Shown here: piece after piece, positions 8,091 through 17,847 of the stretch
How the letters are laid out: every line of letters starts with the position of its first letter
Position numbering within the stretch: position 1 is the first letter of the stretch
DNA from: Magnetococcales bacterium
Lineage (GTDB): Bacteria > Pseudomonadota > Magnetococcia > Magnetococcales > Magnetaquicoccaceae
Assembly: GCA_015231375.1 (NCBI GenBank)
Contig: JADGBT010000020.1
Location: forward strand, 1 to 64,000
DNA length: 64,000 nucleotides
Reading direction: 5' to 3'
Program-made: the position numbers and the translations under genes
The notes under the pieces: model-generated
Told to the model about the DNA's origin: nothing
What the model saw: only the letters and a program-made list of their open reading frames with translations
The model's database searches: none

Positions 8091-11000
8091 TCAAGGCGCG
8101 TATCCCAGGTGATTCACCAGTCGCATTTCGACTTGTGACACTTCCTCATTTGACGCTTGCGCATACGCGACGATCTGATCCCGCCCCAACCCGTCCGCCC
8201 GGAAATAATCCGCCTCGGGATGGGCGAAATAAAAACCGCTCACCGCCGCCCCCGGATGCATGGCAAAACTCTCGGTCAAACGAATCCCGGTCACGGACTC
8301 CACCTGCAACAGATCAAAAATCACCCGTTTCTGCCCATGATCCGGACAGGCGGGATATCCCGGAGCCGGACGAATGCCCCGATATTTCTCCCGGATCAAC
8401 TCCGCATGGGTCAAGACCTCATCCGCCGCATACCCCCAGAACTCCCGCCGCACCCGCTGATGCAACTGCTCGGCGAACGCCTCGGCCAACCGGTCCGCCA
8501 GCGCCTTGAGCATGATGGACTCGTAATCGTCCCCGCTCGCTTCCAGCCGATTCGCCACCTCGTCCAATCCCAACCCGGCGGTCACGGCAAACAGACCCAA
8601 CGTGTCCTGGATTCCGCTTGCCCGAGGCGCGATGAAATCCGCCAAAGAGAGCTGCGGCTGACCCTCGGCACGCGCCGCCTGCTGACGCACCATGCGCACC
8701 ACCCCCAGTGGTTGGCCAGAGGTCTCCTCCCCGTAAAGCGCGATGGTTTCGTTTTCCAGCACGTTGGCCCTAAAAAGTCCAAAAACCCCGCTGGCGCGAA
8801 TGGTTCGATGAGCCAGAATCCCCTCCAGACTCCGCTGCGCATCCTCGAAGAGCTTTCTGGCCTGCTCTCCACGCTCTGGATGATTCAAAATGTCGGGAAA
8901 ACGCCCCGGCAAATCCCAAACCTGAAAAAAGGGCGTCCAGTCGATGAACGGCACCAGCTCCTCAAGTGGCTGATCCGCGATCACCCGCACCCCGTAAAAC
9001 CGGGCCGGAACCGGAGGATTTTTCTGCCAGTCCCACACGAAACGCCGCTCCCGGGCCACACTCAACGGCAAAATGGCGCGCGGACTCTTCTTCTGACGGT
9101 ACTGTTCACGCAACTCCGCCTGCTGGGCCCGCACCTCGGCCACCAAGGCGAGACACTTTTCCGGATGCAACAGACGCGCCGCCACCGCAGCGGCTTGCGA
9201 GGCGTCTCGCGCCTGGATCACCACCCCGGAATAGTGAGGCGCGATCTTGACCGCCGCGTGCAACGGCGAAGTGGTCGCCCCTCCCACCATCAAGGGCAGC
9301 GTCAACCCGCGCCGTTCCATCTCGGTGGCGATCAAGGCCATCTGCTCCAACGAAGGGGTGATCAGACCCGACAGACCGATGATGTCCACGGCATGTTCCC
9401 GGGCCTGATCGAGAATCACCTCTCCCGGCACCATCACCCCGGCGTCGATCACCTCGTAATGGTTGCACTGCAACACCACCTTGACGATGTTCTTGCCGAT
9501 GTCGTGCACATCCCCTTTGACCGTGGCCAGCAGAATCCGCCCCTTGGCGGTCGCCGTGGCGCCCCCCGCCCTTTTGGCCGCCTCGATGTACGGAGTGAGA
9601 TGGGCCACCGCCTTTTTCATCACCCGCGCGCTTTTCACCACCTGGGGCAAAAACATCTTGCCCGCGCCGAACAGCTCTCCCACCCGGTTCATGCCCGCCA
9701 TCAGCGGCCCTTCCACCACGGCCAGAGGATCGGCGATCGCCAGACGCGCCTCTTCCACATCCGCCTCGATGAAAGCGTCCAGCCCCTTGACCATGGCGTG
9801 AATCAGCCGCTCGCTCACCGGCAGTTCGCGCCAGGCCTGCTCCTCGACCCGCTCCCGCGCGCCGCCGCTCTCGCGCTCTTTCAGCCCCTGGGCCAGCTCC
9901 AGCAACCGCTCGGAGGCGTCCTCGCGTCGGGCCAGCAACAGATCCTCGACGCGACTTCTCAACTCCGGCTCGATCTCTTCGAGAATCGCCAGTTGCCCGG
10001 CGTTGACAATCCCCATGTCCAACCCGGCGGCCACCGCGTGATACAGAAATACCGCGTGCATCGCCTCCCGGATCACCTCGTTGCCCCGGAACGAAAACGA
10101 CACATTGCTCACGCCGCCACTGGTCAACACCCCCGGCATCTCGGCCTTGATGCGCCGTACCGCCTCGATATAATCCACCGCGTACCGGTCATGGGCCGGA
10201 ATGCCCGTGCCCACGGCAAAAATGTTGGGATCGAAGATGATCTCTTCGGGCTTAAAGCCCGCCCGGGTGGTCAACAGGTCGTGGGCGCGACGACAGATGG
10301 CCACACGCCGCTCCAGAGTGTCGGCCTGACCCTGTTCGTCGAAGGCCATGACCACAGCGGCGGCGCCATAGTGTTTGGTAAGGCGGGCCTGTTCCAGGAA
10401 CCGCTCCTCTCCTTCCTTGAGACTCAACGAGTTGACCACCCCACGACCTTGCAGACACTGCAATCCCGCCTCGATGGCCTCCCAGCGCGACGAGTCGATC
10501 ATCACCGGCACGCGGCAGATGTCGGGTTCGGCGGCCAGACGGTTGAGAAAGCGGGTCATGGCCGCCGGAGCGTCCAGCATGGCGTCGTCCATGTTGACAT
10601 CGATGATCTGCGCGCCGTCTTCCACCTGCTGACGGGCCACCTCCACCGCCTCTTCGTCGTTGCCGTCGCGGATCAGACGGGCGAACTTGCGGGAGCCGGA
10701 GACATTGGTACGCTCGCCCACGTTGACGAACAGGGTCTCCTCTCCGCCGATTTCCAAAGGTTCCAGGCCGGAGAGCCGACACAACCGGGAAGGGGTGGGA
10801 CGCACCCGGGGGGGCAGATCCGCCACGGCCTCGGCGATGGCGCGAATGAACGCCGGCGAGGTGCCGCAGCAACCGCCCGCCAGATTGATCCATCCCGCCT
10901 GGGCGAACTCCCGGATGGTGGCCGCCATGGCCGCCGGGGTTTCGTCGTAGCCACCCATTTCGTTGGGCAGACCGGCGTTGGGATGAATCGAGATCCAGGC

Positions 11001-11801
11001 GTCGGAAACCCGGGCCAGATTGGCCAGATGGGGTCGAAGCTGTTCGGCTCCCAGGGCGCAGTTGAGTCCCATGGTCACCGGATTGGCGTGGGCGGTGGCG
11101 TGGACAAACGCCTCCATGGTCTGACCCGACAGAATCCGGCCACTGCGGTCGGAGATGGTGCCGGAGATCATGATGGGCAACGGATCGGCCCGTCCCGCGT
11201 TGAAGGCCAGAATGGCAAACAGCGCGGCCTTGCAGTTGAGCGCGTCGAAGACCGTTTCCACCATCAACGCGTCCACGCCCCCTTCCACCAGTCCCCGGAT
11301 GGCGGTGTCGTAGGCGCTGACCAGTTCCCGAAAAGTGACGTTGCGGTATCCCGGCTGGTTGACATCCGGCGAAATCGAAGCGGTGCGATTGGTGGGACCG
11401 AGAATCCCCGCCACGAAACGGGGACGGTCGGGAGTGGCTGCCGTGGCCCGGTCGGCGGCCTCGCGGGCCAGGCGCGCGGCGGCGAGATTGATCTCGAAGG
11501 CCAACTCCGACATGCCGTAATCGTTCAAGGAGATGGCGTTGGCGTTGAACGAATTGGTTTCCAGGAGATCGGCTCCGGCCTCCAGGTAGGCGGCATGGAT
11601 ACCCTGGATCACATCCGGTCGGGTCAGGCAGAGCAGATCGTTGTTGCCCTTGAGTTCCGACGGGTGCGCCAAGAAGCGACTGCCGCGAAAATCGGCTTCG
11701 CTCAAGTCGTGACCCTGGATCATGGTGCCCATGGCGCCATCCAGCACCAGGATGCGCTGTTGCATCTGTTTCTGGAAAAGCGCGGAACGGTTCGTGGCCA
11801 T
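8091..11801 (-). CDS. metH: Cobalamin-dependent methionine synthase
   Basis: A full-length enzyme of 1236 residues (E. coli 1227) that transfers the methyl group of 5-methyltetrahydrofolate to homocysteine through methylcobalamin. All four modules are present. The homocysteine domain has zinc ligands C248, C311 and C312. The pterin-binding domain is about 355-615. The cobalamin cap and Rossmann domain has the axial base H766 in DVHDIGKNI. The C-terminal AdoMet reactivation domain has [12 protein letters not shown]. The gene stands alone, with repeats at its 3' end. The 225 bases before its start hold no SAH or cobalamin riboswitch that I could fold by eye. Confidence 0.98.
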   Translation of the reverse strand: MATNRSALFQKQMQQRILVLDGAMGTMIQGHDLSEADFRGSRFLAHPSELKGNNDLLCLTRPDVIQGIHAAYLEAGADLLETNSFNANAISLNDYGMSELAFEINLAAARLAREAADRATAATPDRPRFVAGILGPTNRTASISPDVNQPGYRNVTFRELVSAYDTAIRGLVEGGVDALMVETVFDALNCKAALFAILAFNAGRADPLPIMISGTISDRSGRILSGQTMEAFVHATAHANPVTMGLNCALGAEQLRPHLANLARVSDAWISIHPNAGLPNEMGGYDETPAAMAATIREFAQAGWINLAGGCCGTSPAFIRAIAEAVADLPPRVRPTPSRLCRLSGLEPLEIGGEETLFVNVGERTNVSGSRKFARLIRDGNDEEAVEVARQQVEDGAQIIDVNMDDAMLDAPAAMTRFLNRLAAEPDICRVPVMIDSSRWEAIEAGLQCLQGRGVVNSLSLKEGEERFLEQARLTKHYGAAAVVMAFDEQGQADTLERRVAICRRAHDLLTTRAGFKPEEIIFDPNIFAVGTGIPAHDRYAVDYIEAVRRIKAEMPGVLTSGGVSNVSFSFRGNEVIREAMHAVFLYHAVAAGLDMGIVNAGQLAILEEIEPELRSRVEDLLLARREDASERLLELAQGLKERESGGARERVEEQAWRELPVSERLIHAMVKGLDAFIEADVEEARLAIADPLAVVEGPLMAGMNRVGELFGAGKMFLPQVVKSARVMKKAVAHLTPYIEAAKRAGGATATAKGRILLATVKGDVHDIGKNIVKVVLQCNHYEVIDAGVMVPGEVILDQAREHAVDIIGLSGLITPSLEQMALIATEMERRGLTLPLMVGGATTSPLHAAVKIAPHYSGVVIQARDASQAAAVAARLLHPEKCLALVAEVRAQQAELREQYRQKKSPRAILPLSVARERRFVWDWQKNPPVPARFYGVRVIADQPLEELVPFIDWTPFFQVWDLPGRFPDILNHPERGEQARKLFEDAQRSLEGILAHRTIRASGVFGLFRANVLENETIALYGEETSGQPLGVVRMVRQQAARAEGQPQLSLADFIAPRASGIQDTLGLFAVTAGLGLDEVANRLEASGDDYESIMLKALADRLAEAFAEQLHQRVRREFWGYAADEVLTHAELIREKYRGIRPAPGYPACPDHGQKRVIFDLLQVESVTGIRLTESFAMHPGAAVSGFYFAHPEADYFRADGLGRDQIVAYAQASNEEVSQVEMRLVNHLGYAP

Positions 11802-12026
11802 GGTGTTTCCTTTTTTGCTTTTTTGGTGATCTGGGCCTTGTGAAAAACGTATCTTTCTATCATGATTAGCTGGTCACCGCCAGTTGCCCTGACGGGCGAA
11901 TCTTCAAGGTGACGCCTGAACCTGTCGATCGAGTCGCACCAAAACGACACGATCGCCTGTCGGGCATGAGCGGGCTCATGGCGCAACGCCTGGGCGTTCA
12001 TCGCGGGTTGAAAGGAGGTCGGTGGC

Positions 12027-12521
12027 ATGGGGGTTTCCCGGATTTTCGCGGCGGCGTTGATTCTTTTGTTACCATGGACGGGCCATGGCGCAGAGAACTC
12101 CTACAAGGAGGTCTACAAAAACGGTCGGTTCACGGTGCGCAAGGTCGAAGGGGCCTGCAAGCTGGAAATCCTGCTGGCCAAGAACGAACGGGATCATCAG
12201 GCGATCTTGGCTTTGTTCCCTTCCGAGGACTATTACGGCGAGCTGTTCACCGAGCGTGACAAGGTAGGATTGGCGCGCGACAAGGTGTTGATCTCCTTCG
12301 ACAGCGGCAAGCCGCGCAGCATACCTTTCGTCCCGGACGCCGATGCCAAGGACAGCTATTGGCGTTGGCAGTATCTGGAAGATACCCAGGAACTTCTGGC
12401 CATGATCCAGAAACGCGGCGAGATGCGCGTCAGTTTTTCCAACGGCACCAAGACCTTTGATTTTGCCGTCCCCCTGAAGGGGAGCGGCAAGGCTGTGGCT
12501 GCGTTGCGCGGCTGCCGCTAA
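12027..12521 (+). CDS. Secreted/periplasmic protein, unrecognised
   Basis: A 164-residue protein with a signal peptide (MGVSRIFAAALILLLPWTGHGA, cleavage near 22) and a strong ribosome site GAAAGGAGG before the ATG. The mature part looks like a single beta-rich domain (VRKVEGACKLEILL, KVLISFDSGKP, RVSFSNGTKTFDFAVPL). It has two Cys (in GACK and near the C-terminus, RGCR) that could form a disulfide. The overall look, including the sensitivity-type RMSF.NG.....F core, recalls invasion-associated locus B-like proteins, but I cannot assign it. It is divergent from metH and convergent with pyrE. Confidence 0.8.
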   Translation: MGVSRIFAAALILLLPWTGHGAENSYKEVYKNGRFTVRKVEGACKLEILLAKNERDHQAILALFPSEDYYGELFTERDKVGLARDKVLISFDSGKPRSIPFVPDADAKDSYWRWQYLEDTQELLAMIQKRGEMRVSFSNGTKTFDFAVPLKGSGKAVAALRGCR

Positions 12522-12529
12522 AACATGGC

Positions 12530-13183
12530 TTAATCGACCCCCCACTGTTCCCGATAGGCCAGAATCGATTGCAGTTGCGGCGCATGATCGGGTTTGCGCG
12601 CCAGCAGCCGGATCAGATCCTCCAGTCGGGCGATGGGGATGACCGGAACCTGATAGGTGGCTTGAATTTCCTGGGTGGCGCTGGTGGAACCGGTGCCCCG
12701 TTCTTGTCGATCCAGGGCGATCACCACGCCCGCCAGGGTGGCTTTGGCCTGTTGGATCCACGCCACCGATTCACGGATCGAGGTTCCGGCACTGATGACA
12801 TCATCCACGATCAGCACCTTGCCTCGCAGTGGCGCGCCGATGATGTTGCCTCCTTCGCCGTGATCCTTGGTCTCCTTGCGATTGTAGGCAAAAGGCAGAT
12901 TCCTGCCATGATCGTGCATCAGGCTGATCGCCGTGGCCGCAGCCAGGGGAATGCCCTTGTAGGCCGGACCGAACAGCAGGTCGAACGGAATCTGGGCGTT
13001 GACGAGGGTGGCGGCGTAGAAACGGCCCAGTTGGCCCAACAGACTGCCGTCGTGGAAGAGTCCCGCGTTGAAAAAATAGGGGCTGGTTCGTCCAGCTTTG
13101 GTTTGAAAACTGCCAAAGCGCAGCACATCGGCCTGAATGGCAAAGTCGAGAAATTCTTCGGCGGTGGTGTGTTCGATGGTCAT
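12530..13183 (-). CDS. pyrE: Orotate phosphoribosyltransferase
   Basis: A 217-residue enzyme of the fifth step of UMP synthesis (orotate + PRPP to OMP). It matches E. coli PyrE closely in length and motifs: KAGRTSPYFFNAGLF, DLLFGPAYKGIP, YNRKETKDHGEGG and the PRPP loop VLIVDDVISAGTSIRES. I use the ATG at 13183; the frame continues to 13234, but that would run into the divergent ftsB start. Only eight bases separate its stop from that of the convergent secreted-protein gene. Confidence 0.96.
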   Translation of the reverse strand: MTIEHTTAEEFLDFAIQADVLRFGSFQTKAGRTSPYFFNAGLFHDGSLLGQLGRFYAATLVNAQIPFDLLFGPAYKGIPLAAATAISLMHDHGRNLPFAYNRKETKDHGEGGNIIGAPLRGKVLIVDDVISAGTSIRESVAWIQQAKATLAGVVIALDRQERGTGSTSATQEIQATYQVPVIPIARLEDLIRLLARKPDHAPQLQSILAYREQWGVD

Positions 13184-13232
13184 GATCGGTTCATTCTTGA
13201 ATGATGGTGGATGATGTGAGGGAGTGTACGAC

Positions 13233-13523
13233 ATGAGTCAGGGAACATCCAAGGGGGTGTTGTTGGGGTTGGCGCTTTTGGTGGCCAATGCCTGGGCGCA
13301 GTATCTGTTGTGGTTTGGCGGACAGGGGCTGGTGCGCTGGCGTCAAACGGAAAAAGAGTTGATTTCCGTGCGTTCGGAGGTCAACGAGGTGGACAACCGC
13401 ATTCAGGAGTTGAAAGAGGAGATTCGGCTTCTGGAAAAAGATCCCACGGCGGTCGAAGGGGTGGCGCGTCGCGACCTGGGACTGGTCTATCCGGACGAGA
13501 TCGTCTTCATCGTTCCCAACTGA
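13233..13523 (+). CDS. ftsB: Cell division protein FtsB
   Basis: A 96-residue bitopic membrane protein of the FtsQLB divisome subcomplex: a short cytoplasmic start, one membrane segment (LLGLALLVANAWAQYLLWFG), a coiled coil (VRSEVNEVDNRIQELKEEIRLLEKD) and the conserved tail GVARRDLGLVYPDEIVF. The ATG at 13233 is preceded by GAGGGAG eight bases away. A GTG three codons upstream is possible but badly spaced. It is divergent from pyrE, with only 49 bases between the two starts. Confidence 0.93.
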   Translation: MSQGTSKGVLLGLALLVANAWAQYLLWFGGQGLVRWRQTEKELISVRSEVNEVDNRIQELKEEIRLLEKDPTAVEGVARRDLGLVYPDEIVFIVPN

Positions 13524-13526
13524 ACT

Positions 13527-13672
13527 TAGGGCGTGTTGACATGTGGTGGCAGCGTGCCTTCAGACAAGGCGCGACGCACCGAGCAGCGCAGCATACACGG
13601 CAGTATGTGAGCAGCGCAGGGGCGTCGCAACGCAGTATCAAGGCCGCTGACGCCATATGTCAACACGCCCTA
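13527..13672. mobile_element. MITE-like palindromic element with 16-base terminal inverted repeats
   Basis: TAGGGCGTGTTGACAT at 13527-13542 returns as its exact reverse complement at 13657-13672. The 114 bases between have further self-complementary stretches and no reading frame. The unit sits four bases after ftsB and next to a second repeat. The size, exact terminal repeats and lack of coding capacity fit a miniature inverted-repeat element mobilised in trans. No target duplication is evident. Confidence 0.55.
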
Positions 13673-13673
13673 G

Positions 13674-13740
13674 GCATGATGGGGGAAGCCCCCTCACCCC
13701 CCGACCGTGGAACTCCAAAAGCACGAGTTCCACGGTAAAA
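13674..13740. repeat. Intergenic hairpin repeat (CCGTGG family), copy 1
   Basis: Begins GCATGATGGGGG, continues through a C-rich stretch, then carries a perfect 12-base stem, ACCGTGGAACTC/GAGTTCCACGGT (13704-13715 and 13725-13736), with loop CAAAAGCAC. A near-identical copy lies at 39199-39270. Both end in GGTAAAA. Confidence 0.8.
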
Positions 13741-13783
13741 CCGCCCGTTCACGCCGGGGCGTTCGCACGACGTAAAAAAAAAT

Positions 13784-14581
13784 CTAACGCCACAACAGTT
13801 TGATCCCGACCATCAACAAGAAGAGACCGAACCCCTTCTTGAGCCGCGCCGGATCCAGGGTATGGGCCAGACGCACCCCGATCGGGGTGGTCACCAACGT
13901 GCCCGCGACAATGCCCAGGAACGCCACCGGCACCACAAACCCCATGGACCCTTCGGGAAGCGTCTGGTCATACCACCCGGCCTGAATGAATCCCACACTG
14001 CCCGCTAACGCCAGCGGCACCCCGATGGCCGAAGAGCTGCCCACCGCCCGCTGCATCGTCAATCCGGAAAGCAGCGTCAACGCCGGGACCGACAAGGTTC
14101 CCCCCCCAATCCCGAACAGACTGCTCAAGCCTCCGATTCCCACCCCGATCCAGGGGGAGGCCCACTCCGGCACCACCACCACTCCCGCCTCCCCGCCGCT
14201 CCGGGAACGGATCATTTTCAACCCGACAAGAATCTCGAACAGACCAAACAACACAATCAGCGTCTTGCCGGACATGGCCGCCGCCAACTGCGATCCCAGC
14301 CACGCCCCCAGCAGGCAACCCGGCGTATACTGACGCACCAACCGCCACTCCACCGCCCCACGCCGATGATGACCCCAAGTGGAAGAGAGATTGGTGACCA
14401 CGATGGTCGCCAACGACGTGCCCACCGCCAACTGCATGGAGATGACCGGATTGATGCCATCCAGATAAAACAGAAACAACAACACCGGCACGATCAGAAT
14501 TCCACCGCCCACCCCGAACAGGCCCGCGATCACACCCGCGACCAGCCCGCACAACAAGGAACCCAGAAAAAGAAAAGACAT
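13784..14581 (-). CDS. TSUP family (TauE/SafE-like) membrane permease
   Basis: A 265-residue integral membrane protein with about eight hydrophobic segments arranged as two homologous halves. Each half begins with the family's glycine-rich signature: GVIAGLFGVGGGILIVPVLL near the N-terminus and GGLSSLFGIGGGTLSVPAL in the middle. The family exports small sulfur- or carbon-containing anions such as sulfite, sulfoacetate and taurine derivatives. Nothing nearby specifies the substrate. The C-terminus LLMVGIKLLWR is typical. It is divergent from htpX across about 225 bases. Confidence 0.9.
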   Translation of the reverse strand: MSFLFLGSLLCGLVAGVIAGLFGVGGGILIVPVLLFLFYLDGINPVISMQLAVGTSLATIVVTNLSSTWGHHRRGAVEWRLVRQYTPGCLLGAWLGSQLAAAMSGKTLIVLFGLFEILVGLKMIRSRSGGEAGVVVVPEWASPWIGVGIGGLSSLFGIGGGTLSVPALTLLSGLTMQRAVGSSSAIGVPLALAGSVGFIQAGWYDQTLPEGSMGFVVPVAFLGIVAGTLVTTPIGVRLAHTLDPARLKKGFGLFLLMVGIKLLWR

Positions 14582-14806
14582 GACCCAAACCTGACAACGC
14601 CTTCAAAGGTGGACACACTCCTGAAAGCGGCCATACTATCCCATTCTTTCCACCGCAACCATTGCCATTCGACAAAAAAAGAGCCACGCTCCCGGTTGAA
14701 CTTCACGCGGGTGCGCACTATCTATATCACCAAAGCATCCACCCACTCCCTTTCACGAGGCGCGGCCACACCGCCCTTTCCACCACGACCCAGGAGAGAG
14801 AACCCC

Positions 14807-15661
14807 ATGCCCACTCTGCGCTTGCTTCTCTTGATGGCAGGACTCACCGGCCTGTTTATCGCCATCGGTCAACTCATGGGCGGCCACAACGGCATGCTGA
14901 TGGCCCTGATGCTCGCGGCGGGCATGAACTTCTGGGCCTGGTGGAACTCGGATCAGGCGGTCTTGTCCCTGTACAACGCCCTGGAGGTCGGCCCCCAGCA
15001 GGCCCCGGAACTGTATGGCATCGTCCAAGAACTGGCACGCCGGGGCAACATGCCCATGCCCCGCGTCTACATCATCGACGATCCCTCTCCCAACGCTTTC
15101 GCCACCGGACGGGATCCGGAACACGCCGCCGTCGCGGCCACGACCGGCATTCTCAACATTCTCAACCGCGAAGAACTGGCCGGCGTGATGGCCCATGAAC
15201 TGGCCCACGTGCAACACCGGGACATCCTGATCGGCACCATCACCGCCACCCTGGCCGGAGCCATCACCATGCTGGCCAACCTGGCCGGACTCTTCTCCTC
15301 GGGACGCTCCGCAGACGGGGAGAACGCGGGACGCAGTTGGATCGTCGAAATCATGCTGCTGGTCCTGGCGCCGCTGGCGGCCATGATGATTCAAATGGCG
15401 GTCTCCCGCTCCCGCGAGTACGGCGCGGACGCAGGCGGCGCACAACTGTGCGGCAATCCTTTGTGGCTGGCTTCGGCCCTGCACAAACTGGAAATCGGCA
15501 GCCAGCGGATTCCCTTGAGCGGCGCGGAGGAAAATCCGGCCACCGCCCATCTGTTCATCGTCTCGCCCCTTTCCGGTAGTCTGATGGCGGGACTCTTTTC
15601 CACCCATCCTCCGATGGAGGAACGCATCGCGCGTCTGCAACGAATGGCCCACTCCCGATGA
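14807..15661 (+). CDS. htpX: Membrane zinc metalloprotease HtpX
   Basis: A 284-residue M48 protease of the inner membrane that takes part in quality control of membrane proteins. It has two N-terminal membrane segments, the zinc motif HELAH at 130-134, a further pair of hydrophobic segments and the third ligand region SREYGAD. The ATG at 14807 follows CAGGAGAG at good spacing; longer upstream extension of the frame has no family similarity. Its stop overlaps the rpe start as ATGA. Confidence 0.96.
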   Translation: MPTLRLLLLMAGLTGLFIAIGQLMGGHNGMLMALMLAAGMNFWAWWNSDQAVLSLYNALEVGPQQAPELYGIVQELARRGNMPMPRVYIIDDPSPNAFATGRDPEHAAVAATTGILNILNREELAGVMAHELAHVQHRDILIGTITATLAGAITMLANLAGLFSSGRSADGENAGRSWIVEIMLLVLAPLAAMMIQMAVSRSREYGADAGGAQLCGNPLWLASALHKLEIGSQRIPLSGAEENPATAHLFIVSPLSGSLMAGLFSTHPPMEERIARLQRMAHSR

Positions 15662-16314
15662 TCAAAATCGCTCCTTCGATTCTTTCCGCCGACTTCTCCC
15701 GCCTGGGTGAAGAGATCCGCGCCGTGGAACAAGCCGGCGCGGATTACATTCATGTGGATGTCATGGATGGACACTTCGTGCCCAATCTCACCATCGGCCC
15801 CCTGGTGGTCGAGGCCATTGGCCGGGTGGCCACCCAACCCCTGGATGTCCACCTGATGATCTCTCCGGTGGATGTGTACATTCCGGCCTTCGTCAAAGCC
15901 GGAGCCACCATTCTCACGGTCCACGCCGAAGCCACCCTCCACCTGGACCGCACCTTGAACCAGATCCGCGAATCCGGTTGCAAGGTGGGACTGGCCCTCA
16001 ATCCGGCCACGCCGCTGTGCCAGCTCGCCAGTGTGCTGCATCTGCTGGACATGGTGGTGCTGATGAGCGTCAATCCCGGCTTCGGCGGCCAATCCTTCAT
16101 TCCCCACGCCCTTAACCGCATCCAGACCGTGCGCCGCATGATCACCGACCGGGGGCTGAACATCGAACTGGAGGTGGATGGCGGCATCAAGCCCGACAAC
16201 ATCCACGCCGCCGCCCAGGCCGGAGCCAACGTGTTCGTGGCGGGCAGCGCGGTCTTCACCCAACCCGATTACGCCGCCGTGATCCAGGCGCTGCGCGCGA
16301 ACGCCTCGGCATGA
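15658..16314 (+). CDS. rpe: Ribulose-phosphate 3-epimerase
   Basis: A 218-residue TIM-barrel enzyme interconverting ribulose 5-phosphate and xylulose 5-phosphate. Family motifs present are IAPSILSADF, HVDVMDGHFVPN, LDVHLMI, MSVNPGFGGQ and EVDGGI near the C-terminus; these include the metal-binding His and Asp residues. It is coupled by four-base overlaps to htpX upstream and rsmB downstream. The transketolase at 49-51 kb uses its product. Confidence 0.97.
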   Translation: MIKIAPSILSADFSRLGEEIRAVEQAGADYIHVDVMDGHFVPNLTIGPLVVEAIGRVATQPLDVHLMISPVDVYIPAFVKAGATILTVHAEATLHLDRTLNQIRESGCKVGLALNPATPLCQLASVLHLLDMVVLMSVNPGFGGQSFIPHALNRIQTVRRMITDRGLNIELEVDGGIKPDNIHAAAQAGANVFVAGSAVFTQPDYAAVIQALRANASA

Positions 16315-17783
16315 AATCCACCGACACACCCCGGCCACGCGCGACCACTTCCCGGCGTCTGGCCGTGCAGGCCGCGCCACGCAATCAGCCTCAGCCTGTC
16401 CCGACGCGCGCACGCCCCGGCATGCCAACCGCCGCCGCCGCGACAACCATCCCGCCACGCGCCACCAACCCCCGGCGTCTGGCCGCAGAAGCCGTCACCC
16501 GGGTCACCCGGGATGGTCTGGCCCTCTCCCTCACAGACGCCCGACTGGCCGAACTCGATCCCAGAGACCGGGGACTGGCCCTGGAGATCGCCGCCGGCAC
16601 CTTGCGACATCTGACCTTGCTGGATGCGATTCTGGATTCCCGCATGCCCCGCCCTCTGGCCAAGGGCAGACATTTCCTGCGGGCCGTACTGCGTACCGCC
16701 TTGTATCAGGCCCGGTTTTTACGGATTCCGGACCGCGCCGCGATCCATGAGGCCGTGGAACTGGTGAAGGACTCCCCGGACCACCCCAAGGCCGGATTCG
16801 TCAACGCCGTGCTGCGTGCCGCCATCCACGTGGAACCGGCCACTCTCCTCGACGCGCACACCGATCCCGTGGCCCGTCTGGCCCTGGAACACTCCCACCC
16901 CGCATGGTTGACCCGCCGCTGGTGGCACAGCCTCGGCGAGGAGGCCACCAGGGCGCGACTGCTGGCCAACAACACCCCGCCGCCGCTGGTGCTGCGGGTC
17001 AACGGATTAAAAAGCGACCGGGATACCCTGCTCGCCGCCCTGGGCACTCGGGGCGCTCCCCACCCCTTGGCCCCGGACGGGATTATCATCACGCCATCCG
17101 GTCCGGTGGAGGCCCTGCCCGGTTATCGGGAAGGATGGTTCGCCGTGCAAGACGCCGCCGCCCAATGGCCAGCCCGCCTGCTCGATCCCCGACCCGGCGA
17201 GGAGATTCTCGATCTGTGCGCCGCTCCCGGCGGCAAAACCGCCCAACTCGCCGACCTCACCGGCAATCAGGCCCGCATCCACGCCGTGGACAACAACCCC
17301 TCGCGCCTGAAAACCCTGACGGAAAACCTCACCCGCCTCGGCGTGCAACAGGTGACCATCACCGCAGGCGACGCCGCCCATCCAGACCTGCTGGCCGGTG
17401 AAACCTTTGACAAGATCCTCGCCGATCTTCCCTGTACCGGGACCGGCGTGATCCGCCGCCATCCGGAGATCAAGTGGCGCCGCCAGGAGGAAGACCCCCG
17501 CCGCATGGCCGCCATCCAGCAAACCATCCTGGAGAACTGCGCCCACCGCCTGCGCCCCGGCGGACTGCTGGTCTACGCCGTCTGCTCCCTGGAACCGGAA
17601 GAAGGCGCGGAACGGATCCAGGAATTCCTGTCCACCCATCCCCACTGGCACCGCCTGCCCATCACCCCCCGCGAACACCCCACACTCCCCCCCGCCGCCA
17701 TCACCCCGGAAGGCGACCTGCGCTTTGAACCAGCCCGAGATGCCCTGGATGGCTTTTTCATCGCGCGGTTGAAGAGGGATTGA
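16311..17783 (+). CDS. rsmB: 16S rRNA (cytosine-967 C5)-methyltransferase
   Basis: A 490-residue enzyme that methylates C967 of 16S rRNA. An NusB-like N-terminal domain spans about 60-190 (ALEIAAGTLRH, RAAIHEAVEL). The Rossmann methyltransferase domain has DLCAAPGGKT for AdoMet, C375 in LPCTGTG and the catalytic C425 in YAVCSL. About 55 extra N-terminal residues rich in Pro, Ala, Arg and Thr precede the usual family start. The ATG at 16311 overlaps the rpe stop (ATGA); an internal start is possible. A clear terminator follows. Confidence 0.95.
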   Translation: MKSTDTPRPRATTSRRLAVQAAPRNQPQPVPTRARPGMPTAAAATTIPPRATNPRRLAAEAVTRVTRDGLALSLTDARLAELDPRDRGLALEIAAGTLRHLTLLDAILDSRMPRPLAKGRHFLRAVLRTALYQARFLRIPDRAAIHEAVELVKDSPDHPKAGFVNAVLRAAIHVEPATLLDAHTDPVARLALEHSHPAWLTRRWWHSLGEEATRARLLANNTPPPLVLRVNGLKSDRDTLLAALGTRGAPHPLAPDGIIITPSGPVEALPGYREGWFAVQDAAAQWPARLLDPRPGEEILDLCAAPGGKTAQLADLTGNQARIHAVDNNPSRLKTLTENLTRLGVQQVTITAGDAAHPDLLAGETFDKILADLPCTGTGVIRRHPEIKWRRQEEDPRRMAAIQQTILENCAHRLRPGGLLVYAVCSLEPEEGAERIQEFLSTHPHWHRLPITPREHPTLPPAAITPEGDLRFEPARDALDGFFIARLKRD

Positions 17784-17802
17784 AAAGATTGAAAGGCAAA
17801 AC

Positions 17803-17838
17803 CCTGGGGGATGAATCCCCCAGGCCCCCTCTTTTTTT
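17803..17838 (+). terminator. Rho-independent terminator of the htpX-rpe-rsmB operon
   Basis: CCTGGGGGA and TCCCCCAGG pair perfectly around a TGAA loop, followed by CCCCCTC and eight T. The same hairpin with a TGAA loop recurs at 32159-32180, so it doubles as a member of the terminator-like repeat family. Confidence 0.85.
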
Positions 17839-17847
17839 TCATAGATA

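Noticed and set aside
8157-11843. A plus-strand open frame of about 1228 codons opposite metH
   Set aside because: It is rich in His, Gln, Arg and Gly as expected for antisense of a G+C-rich gene, and has no recognisable domain; metH on the other strand is unambiguous.
11802-12026. Possible SAH or cobalamin riboswitch upstream of metH
   Set aside because: Neither the conserved cores nor a plausible pseudoknot could be found by eye on the minus strand.
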